Source of the DNA: Rhizobium sp. Q54
GTDB taxonomy: Bacteria > Pseudomonadota > Alphaproteobacteria > Rhizobiales > Xanthobacteraceae
Direction: 5' to 3'
Length of the DNA stretch: 64,000 nt
Assembly: GCA_945861895.1 (NCBI GenBank)
Contig: CAMAWF010000002.1
Coordinates: forward strand, 41,073 to 105,072
In this document: positions 36,661 to 45,411 of the stretch, in pieces
Layout: each line of letters starts with the position of its first letter
Numbering within the stretch: position 1 is the first letter of the stretch
Program-made: the position numbers and the translations under genes
Notes under the pieces: model-generated
What the model was told of the DNA's origin: nothing
Database searches by the model: none
What the model saw: the letters and a program-made list of their open reading frames with translations, nothing else

Positions 36661-37497
36661 ATGGCCGCTCACGACACGCGCAAGCTGAAAGATTTTCGCG
36701 GCACGCTTGTTCTCGTCGGCGCCGGCAAGATGGGTTGTGCCCTGCTGGATGGTTGGCTCGCGCGCGGACTTAATCCGAAAAAAGTTGCGGTGCTGGAACC
36801 GCAGCCATCGAAGCAGATCAAAGCGCTCGGCAAGCGCGGGCTTCGTCTCAATCCTGCGGGCAAATTAAGCGAAGCCGCAGCGATCGTCGTCGCCGTCAAG
36901 CCGCAGACGGCGCCCGAAGTGATGCCGGCGCTGGCGCCGCTGATCGGCAAGTCGACGCTGGTGCTCTCGATCATGGCGGGGCGGCCGCTGCAATTCTTGG
37001 CGCGCGCTTTGGGCCCGAAGGCCGCCCTGGTGCGCGCCATGCCGAACACGCCGGCCGCGATCGGGCGCGGCATTACGGTTGCGCTCGCCAATCGCAATGT
37101 GTCGCCGCGCCAGCGCAAGCTCGCGGGCGAACTGCTTGCGGCCGCAGGTTGCGTCGAATGGATCCAGGATGAAATATTGATGGACGCGGTGACGGCAGTC
37201 TCCGGCTCCGGACCGGCCTATGTCTTTCTGCTGGTGGAAGCGCTCGCGCGCGCGGGCGTTGCCGCCGGGCTGCCGGCCGAACTTGCGGCGGTACTGGCAC
37301 GCGAAACCATTGCGGGCTCCGGCGAGCTGCTGCGCCGCTCCCCGCTCGACGCCGCGACGTTGCGGCAGAATGTCACTTCCTCGGGCGGCACCACCGCTGC
37401 CGCATTGGACGTGCTGATGGGCGCAGGCGGGCTTGAAGCCCTTATGACAAAGGCCATTGCCGCCGCAACCAGGCGCTCGCGCGAACTGGCCGGCTAG
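36661..37497 (+). CDS. proC: Pyrroline-5-carboxylate reductase
   Basis: A 278-aa enzyme for the last step of proline synthesis, reducing P5C with NAD(P)H. An N-terminal Rossmann motif 'LVLVGAGKMGCALLDGWLARG' is followed by 'VVAVKPQTAPEVM' and 'RAMPNTPAAIGRGITV', and the C-terminal signature 'LPAELAAVLARETIAGSGELL ... TSSGGTTAAALDVL'. All are intact. The start at 36661 agrees with the start of the Rossmann domain; the ORF-track N-terminus overlaps the YbjN gene. Confidence 0.96.
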   Translation: MAAHDTRKLKDFRGTLVLVGAGKMGCALLDGWLARGLNPKKVAVLEPQPSKQIKALGKRGLRLNPAGKLSEAAAIVVAVKPQTAPEVMPALAPLIGKSTLVLSIMAGRPLQFLARALGPKAALVRAMPNTPAAIGRGITVALANRNVSPRQRKLAGELLAAAGCVEWIQDEILMDAVTAVSGSGPAYVFLLVEALARAGVAAGLPAELAAVLARETIAGSGELLRRSPLDAATLRQNVTSSGGTTAAALDVLMGAGGLEALMTKAIAAATRRSRELAG

Positions 37498-37569
37498 CGT
37501 CCTTGCCCTAGAACGGTCGCGTTTGCGGGCTTAAGCTGAAGCCGAACGACAGACCGACAGGAGGCCAGG

Positions 37570-38265
37570 ATGGCCCACAAACCCAAGCCGCGAAGCAGTT
37601 CGAACCCGCCGCCGCCGCGCGGCACGTCCGACCGCGACAAAGCGGTCGAGGCCCTGATGGCGCTGCTCGCCGAGCAGCCGTTCGAGCAGATCGGCCTTGC
37701 CGAAATTTCCGCCCGCGCCGGATTGTCGCTGTCGCAATTGCGCGGCGAATTCCCCTCGACGCTCGCCATTCTCGCCGCCCACATCAAGGAGATCGACCGC
37801 GCGGTGCTTGCCGGCGGCGACGGCGATATGGCCGAGGAGCCGCCGCGCGAGCGGCTGTTCGATGTGCTGATGCGCCGGCTGGAAGCACTCGCCCCCTACA
37901 AGGCGGCGGTGCAATCGCTGTTGCGCTCGGCGCGGCGCAATCCTGGTCTTGCTTTCGCCCTCAACGGCATGGGCGTGCGTTCGCAGCAATGGATGCTCAC
38001 AGCCGCCGATATCGGCGCCTCCGGCCCCAAAGGCATGGTGCGCGCGCAAGGCCTGGCGCTGATATTCGCACGCGTGCTCAATGAATGGATCGACGACGAC
38101 GATCCGGGCCTGGCGTTCACCATGGCCGAGCTCGATCGCGCACTCGCACGCGGGCAACGCTGGTCGGGCTTCCTCGACGATCTTTGCGCCATTCCCGCGC
38201 GCTGCTGCCGCGGTTCGCGCCGCCGCCGCCGTCGCGATCGGGAAGAAGAAGTCGCTGCCGCGTGA
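37570..38265 (+). CDS. TetR-family transcriptional regulator
   Basis: The 231-aa protein has an N-terminal helix-turn-helix ('DKAVEALMALLAEQPFEQIGLAEISARAGLSLSQLRGEFPS') followed by an all-helical ligand domain ending near 'WSGFLDDLCAIP'. The last 20 residues are odd: a run of arginines then glutamates ('RRRRRRDREEE'). In the HTH the residue after 'LRGEF' differs from the usual YYHF. The target is unknown; it is convergent with the histidine-kinase gene, 13 bases away, and follows proC. Confidence 0.85.
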   Translation: MAHKPKPRSSSNPPPPRGTSDRDKAVEALMALLAEQPFEQIGLAEISARAGLSLSQLRGEFPSTLAILAAHIKEIDRAVLAGGDGDMAEEPPRERLFDVLMRRLEALAPYKAAVQSLLRSARRNPGLAFALNGMGVRSQQWMLTAADIGASGPKGMVRAQGLALIFARVLNEWIDDDDPGLAFTMAELDRALARGQRWSGFLDDLCAIPARCCRGSRRRRRRDREEEVAAA

Positions 38266-38278
38266 GTGGATCGGCCGG

Positions 38279-39676
38279 CTAAACCGGCACTCGCACCGTT
38301 GCGCGCAATCCACCGAGCGGGCTATCGCCGAGCGCGATGTCGCCGCCGTGCGAGCGCGCAATGTCGCGCGCGATGGCAAGGCCAAGGCCGGTACCGCCCT
38401 CATCCTGGTTGCGCGCGTCGTCAAGCCGCAGAAACGGCTTGAACACTTCCTCGCGCAGAGCGATTGGAATGCCCGGGCCATCGTCATCGACGGTGACGGT
38501 GAGCCAGCGGTGGTCGCGGTGCCCGGTGATCGAGATCGAGGATGCGTGCCGCGCCGCGTTCGACACCAGATTGGCGAGGCAGCGCTTGAAGGCGGCGGGC
38601 CGCACGGTCACCACCGGCGGGCCGTGGAACACCACGCTTGAGGCATGGCCGTTGCGCTCGGCATCGCCCTTGAGTTCTTCGAGGAACGCGGCCATGTCGG
38701 TCGGCGCCGACTGCTCGCCGAAATCGCCGCGCGCGAAGGCAAGATAGGCCTCCAGCATGCGGCTCATTTCGTCGATGTCCTTCTTCATCGCCTCCACTTC
38801 AGGGCTGTCCCCGATCAGCGCCAATTCCAATTTGAAGCGCGTGAGGATGGTGCGCAGGTCGTGCGACACGCCGGCCAGCATCGTCGTGCGCTGCTCGATG
38901 CTGCGCTCGACGCGGCCTTTCATCTCGATGAAGGCCTGCGCGGCACGGCGAACCTCGCGCGCGCCGCGCGGCCGGAAATTCGGCACATCGCGGCCCTTGC
39001 CGAAGCTTTCGGCGGCGTCGGCCAGCCGCAGGATCGGGCGGATCTGGTTGCGCAGGAACCCGATGGCGACGGCAAGCAACACGGCCGAAGTGCCGACCAT
39101 CCAGAACAGGAAGATTTCCGAATTCGAGGCGTAGGCGGCGTTGCGGCGGGCAAAAACCCGCATCACCGCGTTGTCGAGCTGGATGCGAATTTCGACCAGC
39201 GCGGACTTTCCAACCGTGTCGATCCAGAACGGCCGTGCGATCTGCTTGCGCAGCTCGATGGACAGCGCTTGATCGAGCAGCGAAAAAAACGGCTTCGGCC
39301 CGGGCGGCGGCATTTCGCTCACCGGCAGAAAGTCCACCACCAGCCCGAGGCGCTCCTGCGCGATCCGCCGGATCTGCGCGTGATCGGCGTCCTGCGGATA
39401 GCCGCGCTGCACGTCGATCAGCGCCGCGATGTCCTGCACCACGCCGGCGGACAGGCGTTGCGTCACCAGATTCCAGTGGCGCTCCATGAACACGAACGCC
39501 ACGACCGACTGCAAAATCACCATCGGCGCGATGATGATGAGCAGCGCACGGGCGTAGAGGCCCTTCGGCATCACGCTGTTGAGCCAGCGGCTCATCCGGC
39601 GCCAGCCATCGCCGACGCGGCCGGCGGCCGTGCGGATGGTGCGAATCGTGGCGATGCCGATGTCGAGACTGGTCAT
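38279..39676 (-). CDS. EnvZ-like membrane sensor histidine kinase
   Basis: A 465-aa sensor. It has transmembrane helix 1 at about residues 43-65, a periplasmic loop, helix 2 near 190-210, a HAMP linker ('RNQIRPILRLADAAESFGKG'), an H-box 'AGVSHDLRTILTRFKLELAL' with the phospho-accepting His, an N-box 'LVSNAARHA', and G-boxes 'DDDGPGIP' and 'GGTGLGLAIARDIARSHGG'. It overlaps its response-regulator gene by ATGA. The layout matches EnvZ/OmpR, but the stimulus cannot be inferred. Confidence 0.93.
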   Translation of the reverse strand: MTSLDIGIATIRTIRTAAGRVGDGWRRMSRWLNSVMPKGLYARALLIIIAPMVILQSVVAFVFMERHWNLVTQRLSAGVVQDIAALIDVQRGYPQDADHAQIRRIAQERLGLVVDFLPVSEMPPPGPKPFFSLLDQALSIELRKQIARPFWIDTVGKSALVEIRIQLDNAVMRVFARRNAAYASNSEIFLFWMVGTSAVLLAVAIGFLRNQIRPILRLADAAESFGKGRDVPNFRPRGAREVRRAAQAFIEMKGRVERSIEQRTTMLAGVSHDLRTILTRFKLELALIGDSPEVEAMKKDIDEMSRMLEAYLAFARGDFGEQSAPTDMAAFLEELKGDAERNGHASSVVFHGPPVVTVRPAAFKRCLANLVSNAARHASSISITGHRDHRWLTVTVDDDGPGIPIALREEVFKPFLRLDDARNQDEGGTGLGLAIARDIARSHGGDIALGDSPLGGLRATVRVPV

Positions 39677-40383
39677 GTGGAAATCACCAGCCGGTAGCCG
39701 ATGCCGCGCACCGTTTGCACAATCAACGGATTGGCGGGATTGCGCTCGATCTTGCGGCGCAGGCGGTTGACTTGTACATCGACCGCACGCTCGTTGATCG
39801 CAGCCCCGCCGTTGCCGGCCAGCGCGAGGCGCGGCACGGTTTCGCCGGGCGTCGTCGCCAGCACGCGCAGCATTTCACGCTCGCGATCGGTGAGACGGAT
39901 GATCTCTTCGCCGCGGCGCAATTCACCGCGTCCCATATGAAAAACAAATTGTCCGAAGCGCACGGACTCAATCGACGGCGCCGCGGCCGGCTGCGCGCGC
40001 TTGAGGATGTTGCCGATGCGCAACGACAATTCGCGCGGCTCAAATGGTTTGGCGACATAGTCGTCGGCGCCGCTTTCCAGCCCCTCGATCCGGCTCTCGG
40101 TCTCGTCGCGGGCGGTGAGCATCAGGATCGGCACCGCCGAAGAGCCGCGGATCGCCTTCGCCAGATCGTAGCCGGACTCGCCCGGCATCATCACGTCGAG
40201 GATCAGCAGATCGAAACTCAAGCCGCCAAGCTTGGCGCGCGCATCGGCCGCGGTTTCCGCCGTCGTCACCCGGTAACCCTCGCTCGCCAGGAAGCGCGAG
40301 AGCAAATCGCGAATGCGGCGGTCGTCGTCGACGACCAGCAGGTGCGGCGCGTCGTCGGCGAGAACGGCAGGGGCGATGGTCAT
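39673..40383 (-). CDS. OmpR-family response regulator
   Basis: A 236-aa protein. The receiver domain has 'LLVVDDDRRIRDLL' (acidic pocket), 'LLILDVMMPGESGYDL' (phosphorylated Asp) and 'KPFEPREL' (conserved Lys); the winged-helix DNA-binding domain ends 'VDVQVNRLRRKIERNPANPLIVQTVRGIGYRLV'. It lies between a MarR regulator and the kinase. The MarR-OmpR order recalls petP-petR of Rhodobacter capsulatus, named here from memory as a parallel, not as an assignment. Confidence 0.94.
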   Translation of the reverse strand: MTIAPAVLADDAPHLLVVDDDRRIRDLLSRFLASEGYRVTTAETAADARAKLGGLSFDLLILDVMMPGESGYDLAKAIRGSSAVPILMLTARDETESRIEGLESGADDYVAKPFEPRELSLRIGNILKRAQPAAAPSIESVRFGQFVFHMGRGELRRGEEIIRLTDREREMLRVLATTPGETVPRLALAGNGGAAINERAVDVQVNRLRRKIERNPANPLIVQTVRGIGYRLVIST

Positions 40384-40404
40384 GCGCCGCGCTCCCCGCG
40401 CACG

Positions 40405-40965
40405 TCAGGTGTTCGGCCGGCGCGCATGATCGGCGCGCGCAATAAGCCGCAGCACCCGGTCGCGGCCGGCGGGATCGAGCATGGCGGTGAGAAACCGGCG
40501 CGCGACGTCGTGCGTACCAGGCCCAAGCTCGGCGAGCGCGCGGGCAATCCGCGTGGTTTGCAGTCCGGCGAGCTTGAGCGCCAGCGCCTCGCCCTTCGGC
40601 GTGACATAGAGCAGCCGTTGGCGCCGGTCGTTGGCGCCTTCCTTTTGCAACACATAATTCTGATCGACGAGCTGCTTGAGTACGCGGCCGAGCGATTGCT
40701 TGGTGATTTTCAAGATGTCGAGCAGGTCGGCGACTTTCATGCCTGGATTGCGGTTGACGAAATGCAGCACGCGGTGGTGCGCCCGTCCGAAGCCTAATTT
40801 CGCCAGCACTTCGTCCGGGTCGCCGACGAAATCGCGATAGGCGAAGAACAAAAGCTCGATGATGTCCCATGCCGGCTCCGGCGCAGATGCCGGACGCGCC
40901 GTGCCCGATGCAGAAGACCGGTTTGCCAAGTCAGCCAGCTTGGCAGTCAGATTTATGTCAGCCAT
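40405..40965 (-). CDS. MarR-family transcriptional regulator
   Basis: The 186-aa winged-helix regulator contains 'LGFGRAHHRVLHFVNRNPGMKVADLLDILKITKQSLGRVLKQLVDQNYV' (HTH about residues 60-110) and the wing 'EGANDRRQRLLYVTPKG'. The ATG at 40965 is preferred because the product then starts at the family's normal length; a palindrome spans this start codon. It heads the operon with the OmpR-type regulator and the kinase, 21 bases ahead of the former, and is divergent from the aminotransferase gene. Confidence 0.9.
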   Translation of the reverse strand: MADINLTAKLADLANRSSASGTARPASAPEPAWDIIELLFFAYRDFVGDPDEVLAKLGFGRAHHRVLHFVNRNPGMKVADLLDILKITKQSLGRVLKQLVDQNYVLQKEGANDRRQRLLYVTPKGEALALKLAGLQTTRIARALAELGPGTHDVARRFLTAMLDPAGRDRVLRLIARADHARRPNT

Positions 40966-40973
40966 ATTGACAT
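40955..40973. promoter_or_regulatory. Candidate MarR operator over the start codon
   Basis: ATGTCA and TGACAT are separated by seven bases, forming an inverted repeat centred on the MarR start codon, with AT-rich flanks. Size, symmetry and position suit an autoregulatory MarR site. It also lies upstream of the divergent ilvE-like gene, which could share the control. Inferred from symmetry only. Confidence 0.45.
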
Positions 40974-41198
40974 ATTTCGGTTTTATTGTTACAAAAACAC
41001 TACCGCCAACGAAAGGATCGTGCCGGGGCGGACGGTTCCAGAGCGAACGTTGCGTCGTATCCGGAAGCGCGCTCTCATAAGCGGTCCACTCATACCGGGT
41101 GTTGACCCACGAAGCAAAGAGTTGAGCCGCCACGCAAAAGCGGCATAAAGACAAGGAAAACGGTGCCCTGTGCCGGGGCGGCCCTGAGGAGAAATGCC

Positions 41199-42092
41199 AT
41201 GGCTGCGCAGTCCTACGACCGGCTTGAGGGTGTCATCTGGTTCGATGGCAAGCTCGTTCCCTGGCAGGACGCCAATGTGCATGTGCTCACCCATGGCCTG
41301 CATTATGCGAGCGCCGTGTTTGAGGGCGAGCGCGCCTATGGCGGCCGTATCTTCAAATGCAGCGAGCATTCCGAGCGGCTGAAAAAATCCGCCAAAATGC
41401 TCGATTTTGAAATCCCCTATTCGGTCGCCGAGATCGACGCCGCCAAGCGCCTGGTGCTGGAGAAGAACGGCAAGCAGGAAGCCTATGTGCGCCCGGTCGC
41501 CTGGCGCGGCTCCGAGATGATGGGCGTCTCGGCGCAGAAAAATACCATTCACCTCGCGATCGCCTCCTGGGAATGGCCGAGCTATTTCGATCCCGCCGAA
41601 CGGCTCAAGGGCATCCGGCTCGACCTCGCCGACTATCGCCGGCCCGACCCGAAGACCGCGCCATGCCGCGCCAAGGCTGCCGGCCTTTACATGATCTGCA
41701 CGATTTCCAAGCACGCGGCCGAGCGCAAAGGCTATGCCGACGCCATGATGCTCGACTGGCAGGGCCGCGTCGCGGAATGCACCGGCGCGAATATTTTCTT
41801 CGTCAAAGACGGCAAGATCTACACACCTATCGCCGATTGTTTCCTCGACGGCATCACCCGGCGCACGGTGATCGATCTCGCACGCAAGCGCGGCTTCGAG
41901 ATAATCGAGCGGCGCATCATGCCGGAGGAGCTGAGCGAATTCTCCGAATGCTTCATCACCGGCTCGGCCGCCGAAGTGACGCCCGTCTCCGTGATCGCGA
42001 ATTGGAATTTCAAACCCGGCGGCATCACGCGGCAATTGATGGACGATTACACCGCGGAAGTGCACCCGAAGGGCAAGGCCGCAGCCGCCTGA
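41199..42092 (+). CDS. ilvE: Branched-chain amino acid aminotransferase
   Basis: A 297-aa fold-type IV PLP enzyme that interconverts Leu/Ile/Val with their 2-oxo acids. It begins 'GVIWFDGKLVPWQDANVHVLTHGLHYASAVFEGERAYGG', the family opening; 'YVRPVAWRGSEMMGV' and 'CRAKAAGLYM' (PLP lysine) follow, and 'DAMMLDWQGRVAECTGANIFFVKDG' and 'LDGITRRTVIDLARKRGFEI' carry the class IV signature. The length is typical. GAGGAG lies before the ATG at 41199. D-amino-acid aminotransferase or ADC lyase are less likely alternatives. Confidence 0.93.
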   Translation: MAAQSYDRLEGVIWFDGKLVPWQDANVHVLTHGLHYASAVFEGERAYGGRIFKCSEHSERLKKSAKMLDFEIPYSVAEIDAAKRLVLEKNGKQEAYVRPVAWRGSEMMGVSAQKNTIHLAIASWEWPSYFDPAERLKGIRLDLADYRRPDPKTAPCRAKAAGLYMICTISKHAAERKGYADAMMLDWQGRVAECTGANIFFVKDGKIYTPIADCFLDGITRRTVIDLARKRGFEIIERRIMPEELSEFSECFITGSAAEVTPVSVIANWNFKPGGITRQLMDDYTAEVHPKGKAAAA

Positions 42093-42141
42093 TCGCGGGC
42101 GAGCCGCCGCTTGCCGTGATACTCCACGACCCGTTGGCCGA

Positions 42142-42942
42142 TTACAGCGCCGCCTGGACGGGTGCGGTTTCCTCGGCCCGCAGCAGCGTGACGTAACGTA
42201 CCTTATTGGCCGCGGCAAAACGGTCCATGCGTTCGTCCAACACCCGATGCCGGCTTTTGGATGCGTGGCGCAGCAACAACTCGCCGTTGCCGCCGAAGGC
42301 CACGAAGCCGGTGTGGAAATAGTCCAGATTGGATTTTTTGGTGACGAAGCCGACGATATCGCCGTTCGCGAGCAGATGTTTGTTCGATAAAAAAGTGGCG
42401 CGCGGTATGCCGTGCATGAGAAATCGCCGCTTCCCGAGTTCAGGATGCCAATTCACCGTCTTGTCGATCTCGACCGAGCCGTCCATCGCAATCGGGCGGC
42501 ATGTCTTGTTTTCAACGTTATGCTGGCTCCATTCGAAAAAATAGTGATTGCGCTGATCCCAGCTCACTTGGCCATTTCGATAGCGAATTTGCCGTAGCGC
42601 CGGCTCGAATTCGCCGAAATCATGCGCTATCGCGGCCGCCAGAACGGTTTCGCAATACGTGACGCAGTCGAACGCGTCGTCGTGCACCACGAATTTTTCC
42701 GGTTGCTTAGGCCCGCCGATGAGCGGATTTGCTTTGTACTTCGCGCCCAGCAGCGCGCGGGATATGAAATCGATGCGCTGCGAAATTCGCGTATAATTAC
42801 TCGCCTCGGCGATCAGGCGGCCGATCACGGTTTCGCCGGCGAAAGCGGGCCATGCACCGGCGGCGATAATCGAGCCGCCGGCAAGGATTTGCAGGACGCT
42901 TCTGCGGCTGACGCCTCGATCGCATGATGCCATGCCGGTCAT
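42142..42942 (-). CDS. DUF1460 N-acetylmuramoyl-L-alanine amidase-like protein
   Basis: The 266-aa protein has a Tat-like signal ('SRRSVLQILAGGSIIAAGAW'), so it is probably exported folded. The DUF1460 domain resembles NlpC/P60-type cysteine hydrolases: 'AFDCVTYCETVLAAAIA' carries the nucleophile cysteine and 'DYFHTGFVAF' the histidine. Members are predicted cell-wall amidases. It follows the Vgb-like gene on the same strand by 21 bases and may be co-transcribed. Confidence 0.85.
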   Translation of the reverse strand: MTGMASCDRGVSRRSVLQILAGGSIIAAGAWPAFAGETVIGRLIAEASNYTRISQRIDFISRALLGAKYKANPLIGGPKQPEKFVVHDDAFDCVTYCETVLAAAIAHDFGEFEPALRQIRYRNGQVSWDQRNHYFFEWSQHNVENKTCRPIAMDGSVEIDKTVNWHPELGKRRFLMHGIPRATFLSNKHLLANGDIVGFVTKKSNLDYFHTGFVAFGGNGELLLRHASKSRHRVLDERMDRFAAANKVRYVTLLRAEETAPVQAAL

Positions 42943-42963
42943 CCGTTTAGCCGGGCACTGTTT

Positions 42964-43917
42964 TCAATCCCTGACCACCACAAGACGGTCGTTCCCCGAT
43001 TCCGCGCCCCAGGCCTCGCCCGCGCGGCCGAGCATCTGCCGTACCGAAGCGCCGCGCTTGTCGCTCGCAAACCGCTCGAATTTTTCCGTCGCCGGATCGA
43101 ACCGCACAATGGCATTGGCGGCGAAATCGGTGAGCCACACTTTGTCCTTGTCATCGACATAGACTGAGTAGCAGCCGGATTTGCTGTTCGGCAGGCTCCA
43201 CACTTTCCATGTCTTCGCCGCCGGATCGTAGCGGCCGACTTCGCCGGAATGCCAGAAGCTGACCCAGAGAAGACCCTTCGAATCCGACCAGACACGGCGC
43301 GGTCCGACGCCCGGTTTATGCGGCGCAACCACCATGACATCGCCGCTCACCGTGTCGACTTTTGCAAGGTGGTCGCCGGCAAGCGAGACATACCAGACAT
43401 CGCCGTTCGGCGTCGTCGCGATGCCGTAGGGGCCATTGCCCTTCGGCGCCTTCCAGGCATCGACCTTGCCGGTCGCCGGATCGACGCGGCCATAGACGCC
43501 GCTCTGGCCGGTGAACCAGAGAATTCCCTTTTTGTCGAAGGTCGCGGTGTTGAGATTGGCGTTTGGAAATTCCTTCGGCAACGGAAACAGCTTCACCGCT
43601 TTGGTCGCGGGATCGACGCGTGCGATCGCGTTCTGACCGCTCTCGGTGATCCAGGCTGCGCGGTCGGGACCGACGATGACGCCGTGCGGCGAAGCGCCGG
43701 GGCCGAGCGGGATCTGCTGCACCTTGCCGGTTTTCGGATCGAGAATACCCAACGCACCCTGGCCTTGGGCGGTATACCAGACCGTGCCGTCCGGCGCCGG
43801 TGCGACATCGTGCGGACGCGCGCCGCGCGGCACATCGAAATAGACGACCTGCGCCGCGGGCGCGGTGCTGACGCCTAATATGTAAGCGGCAACTGCGGTG
43901 GCCACCATCGGTAGCAT
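42964..43917 (-). CDS. Vgb-like beta-propeller protein (virginiamycin B lyase/NHL type)
   Basis: A 317-aa exported protein with a signal peptide ('ILGVSTAPAAQVVYFDVP') and repeated propeller blades with the motif 'W.T....N.I.R.DP.T': 'AWITESGQNAIARVDPATK', 'LWFTGQSGVYGRVDPATGK', 'VWLTDFAANAIVRFDPATEK'. This matches the streptogramin-lyase family, but export and the lack of resistance neighbours argue against antibiotic lysis as the role. I start at 43917, after a strong GGAGGG; the ORF-track start at 44082 overlaps moaE. Confidence 0.82.
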   Translation of the reverse strand: MLPMVATAVAAYILGVSTAPAAQVVYFDVPRGARPHDVAPAPDGTVWYTAQGQGALGILDPKTGKVQQIPLGPGASPHGVIVGPDRAAWITESGQNAIARVDPATKAVKLFPLPKEFPNANLNTATFDKKGILWFTGQSGVYGRVDPATGKVDAWKAPKGNGPYGIATTPNGDVWYVSLAGDHLAKVDTVSGDVMVVAPHKPGVGPRRVWSDSKGLLWVSFWHSGEVGRYDPAAKTWKVWSLPNSKSGCYSVYVDDKDKVWLTDFAANAIVRFDPATEKFERFASDKRGASVRQMLGRAGEAWGAESGNDRLVVVRD

Positions 43918-43957
43918 AACAATCCCTCCGATAGAGTTCCTACGTTTTCGCGTGCGA

Positions 43958-44443
43958 TCACTCCGCCGCCTCGCGCCGGGCTGCGGTCCGCGTCCATCGA
44001 TCGGCTGCGGCGTCGTCGGTCTTTTTTGCCTCAATCCAGCTCGTCCCGTCCGCGCGCTCGACCTGTTTCCAGAACGGCGCACGGGTCTTGAGAAAATCCA
44101 TCAGAAATTCCGCAGCGGCAAACGCCGCTTCCCGATGCGAGGAGGCGGTGACGACAAGCACGATGCCGTCGCCAGGTTCGATGCGCCCATGGCGGTGGAT
44201 CACGGTAACGCCGGTCAGCGGCCAGCGCTCCTTGGCGTCCGCGACATGGCGTTCAATCTCGGCCTCGGCCATGCCGGGAAAATGCTCGAGCGTGAGCGCG
44301 GCGATCGGTTCGCCCGCTTCGTCGCCGCGGCAAATGCCGGTGAAGGTGACAAGCGCGCCGATATCGCTGCGCCCCCGCGTCAGCAGCGCGGTCTCGGCGG
44401 CGGCGTCAAACGGCTCGCGTTGCAGACGCACGGTCGGGATCAT
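43958..44443 (-). CDS. moaE: Molybdopterin synthase catalytic subunit MoaE
   Basis: A 161-aa protein that converts precursor Z to molybdopterin with sulfur from MoaD. 'GALVTFTGICRGDEAGEPIAALTLEHFPGMAEAEI' and 'VTVIHRHGRIEPGDGIVLVVTASSHREAAFAAAEFLMDFLKTRAPFWKQVE' are the family core, with the MoaD-contacting lysines near the end ('FWKQVE', 'WIEAKK'). It follows moaD by 43 bases on the same strand. Confidence 0.96.
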   Translation of the reverse strand: MIPTVRLQREPFDAAAETALLTRGRSDIGALVTFTGICRGDEAGEPIAALTLEHFPGMAEAEIERHVADAKERWPLTGVTVIHRHGRIEPGDGIVLVVTASSHREAAFAAAEFLMDFLKTRAPFWKQVERADGTSWIEAKKTDDAAADRWTRTAARREAAE

Positions 44444-44486
44444 GCCGGATAATCTACTCCCGTCGCCGTCAATGCGCGAGAGGGCG

Positions 44487-44744
44487 CTAACCGCCGGTCA
44501 TTGGCGGAAAAAAGGCGATTTCACGGGCGTCTTTTATCGCGGTATCCGGCCGCGCATGGGCGCGATCGATCGCCGCGCGGATGACGTTGCGATTTTCGAA
44601 AGCGTAGGCGTATTCCTCGCCGCGCCCGGCGAGCCAATCCATCAAGCCGCCGACCGTCGTTACGCTGGCAGGGGGCAAAATTTCTTCCTCGGGCTTGCCT
44701 ATCCGCTCGCGCACCCAGGCGAAGTAACGCACTTTCACGCTCAT
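44487..44744 (-). CDS. moaD: Molybdopterin synthase sulfur carrier subunit MoaD
   Basis: The 85-aa ubiquitin-fold protein starts 'MSVKVRYFAWVRERIGKPEEEI' and ends 'AREIAFFPPMTGG'; the C-terminal Gly-Gly is the thiocarboxylation site. The ATG at 44744 overlaps the pgsA stop (ATGA). The longer ORF-track version runs back into pgsA in a wrong frame. It works with MoaE to build molybdopterin. Confidence 0.95.
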   Translation of the reverse strand: MSVKVRYFAWVRERIGKPEEEILPPASVTTVGGLMDWLAGRGEEYAYAFENRNVIRAAIDRAHARPDTAIKDAREIAFFPPMTGG

Positions 44745-45349
44745 TCCTCGATCAGATAGCGCAGGCCGGCGCGCAGATAGTCCCAGCCGGTGTACAGCGT
44801 GAGCAGCGCCGACAACCAGAGCAGCGTCAATCCGACCGAGGTGGTGAACGGAATGATGGCGTCGCCCGCCTTGCCGGCGAGCAGAAAACCGATGGCGACG
44901 AGCTGCCCGGTGGTCTTCCATTTTGCCAGCCGCGTCACCGGCACGCTGACGCGCAACTCGGCGAGGAATTCGCGCAAACCCGACACCAGGATTTCACGGC
45001 AGAGGATGATGATGGCCGCCCACAGCGACCAGCCGCGGATGGTGCTGTCGGCCGCCAGCATCAACAGGCAGGCGGACACCAGCAGCTTATCGGCGATCGG
45101 ATCGAGCATGCGCCCGATCGCGGATTGCTGTTGCCAGGCGCGGGCGATATAGCCGTCGAGAATGTCGGTGACACCGGCGGCGATGAAAATCGCAAGCGCG
45201 ACCCAGCGCAGCCACAGCCCGCCCTGTAGAATGTCCTGCCAATACAGGCAGGCGACGACCGCCGGCACCGCGACGATGCGGCCATAGGTCAACAGGTTCG
45301 GCAAGGCGAGCGGACGTGACGGCAGCGGCTGGGTGGTGACGGATTTCAT
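44741..45349 (-). CDS. pgsA: CDP-diacylglycerol-glycerol-3-phosphate 3-phosphatidyltransferase
   Basis: A 202-aa inner-membrane enzyme of phosphatidylglycerol synthesis. The CDP-alcohol phosphotransferase motif D-G-x2-A-R-x8-G-x3-D-x3-D is fully visible in 'DGYIARAWQQQSAIGRMLDP' and the next 'IADK'. It begins 'PNLLTYGRIVAVPAVV', as usual. The order pgsA-moaD-moaE downstream of uvrC is common in Rhizobiales; here a dioxygenase gene separates uvrC from pgsA. Confidence 0.96.
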   Translation of the reverse strand: MKSVTTQPLPSRPLALPNLLTYGRIVAVPAVVACLYWQDILQGGLWLRWVALAIFIAAGVTDILDGYIARAWQQQSAIGRMLDPIADKLLVSACLLMLAADSTIRGWSLWAAIIILCREILVSGLREFLAELRVSVPVTRLAKWKTTGQLVAIGFLLAGKAGDAIIPFTTSVGLTLLWLSALLTLYTGWDYLRAGLRYLIEE

Positions 45350-45411
45350 AAATTAAAGGAATACCCTTGGCGCAGTTCCGTCAACCGTCCGGCGTCCGCG
45401 ATCCCCGCTGT

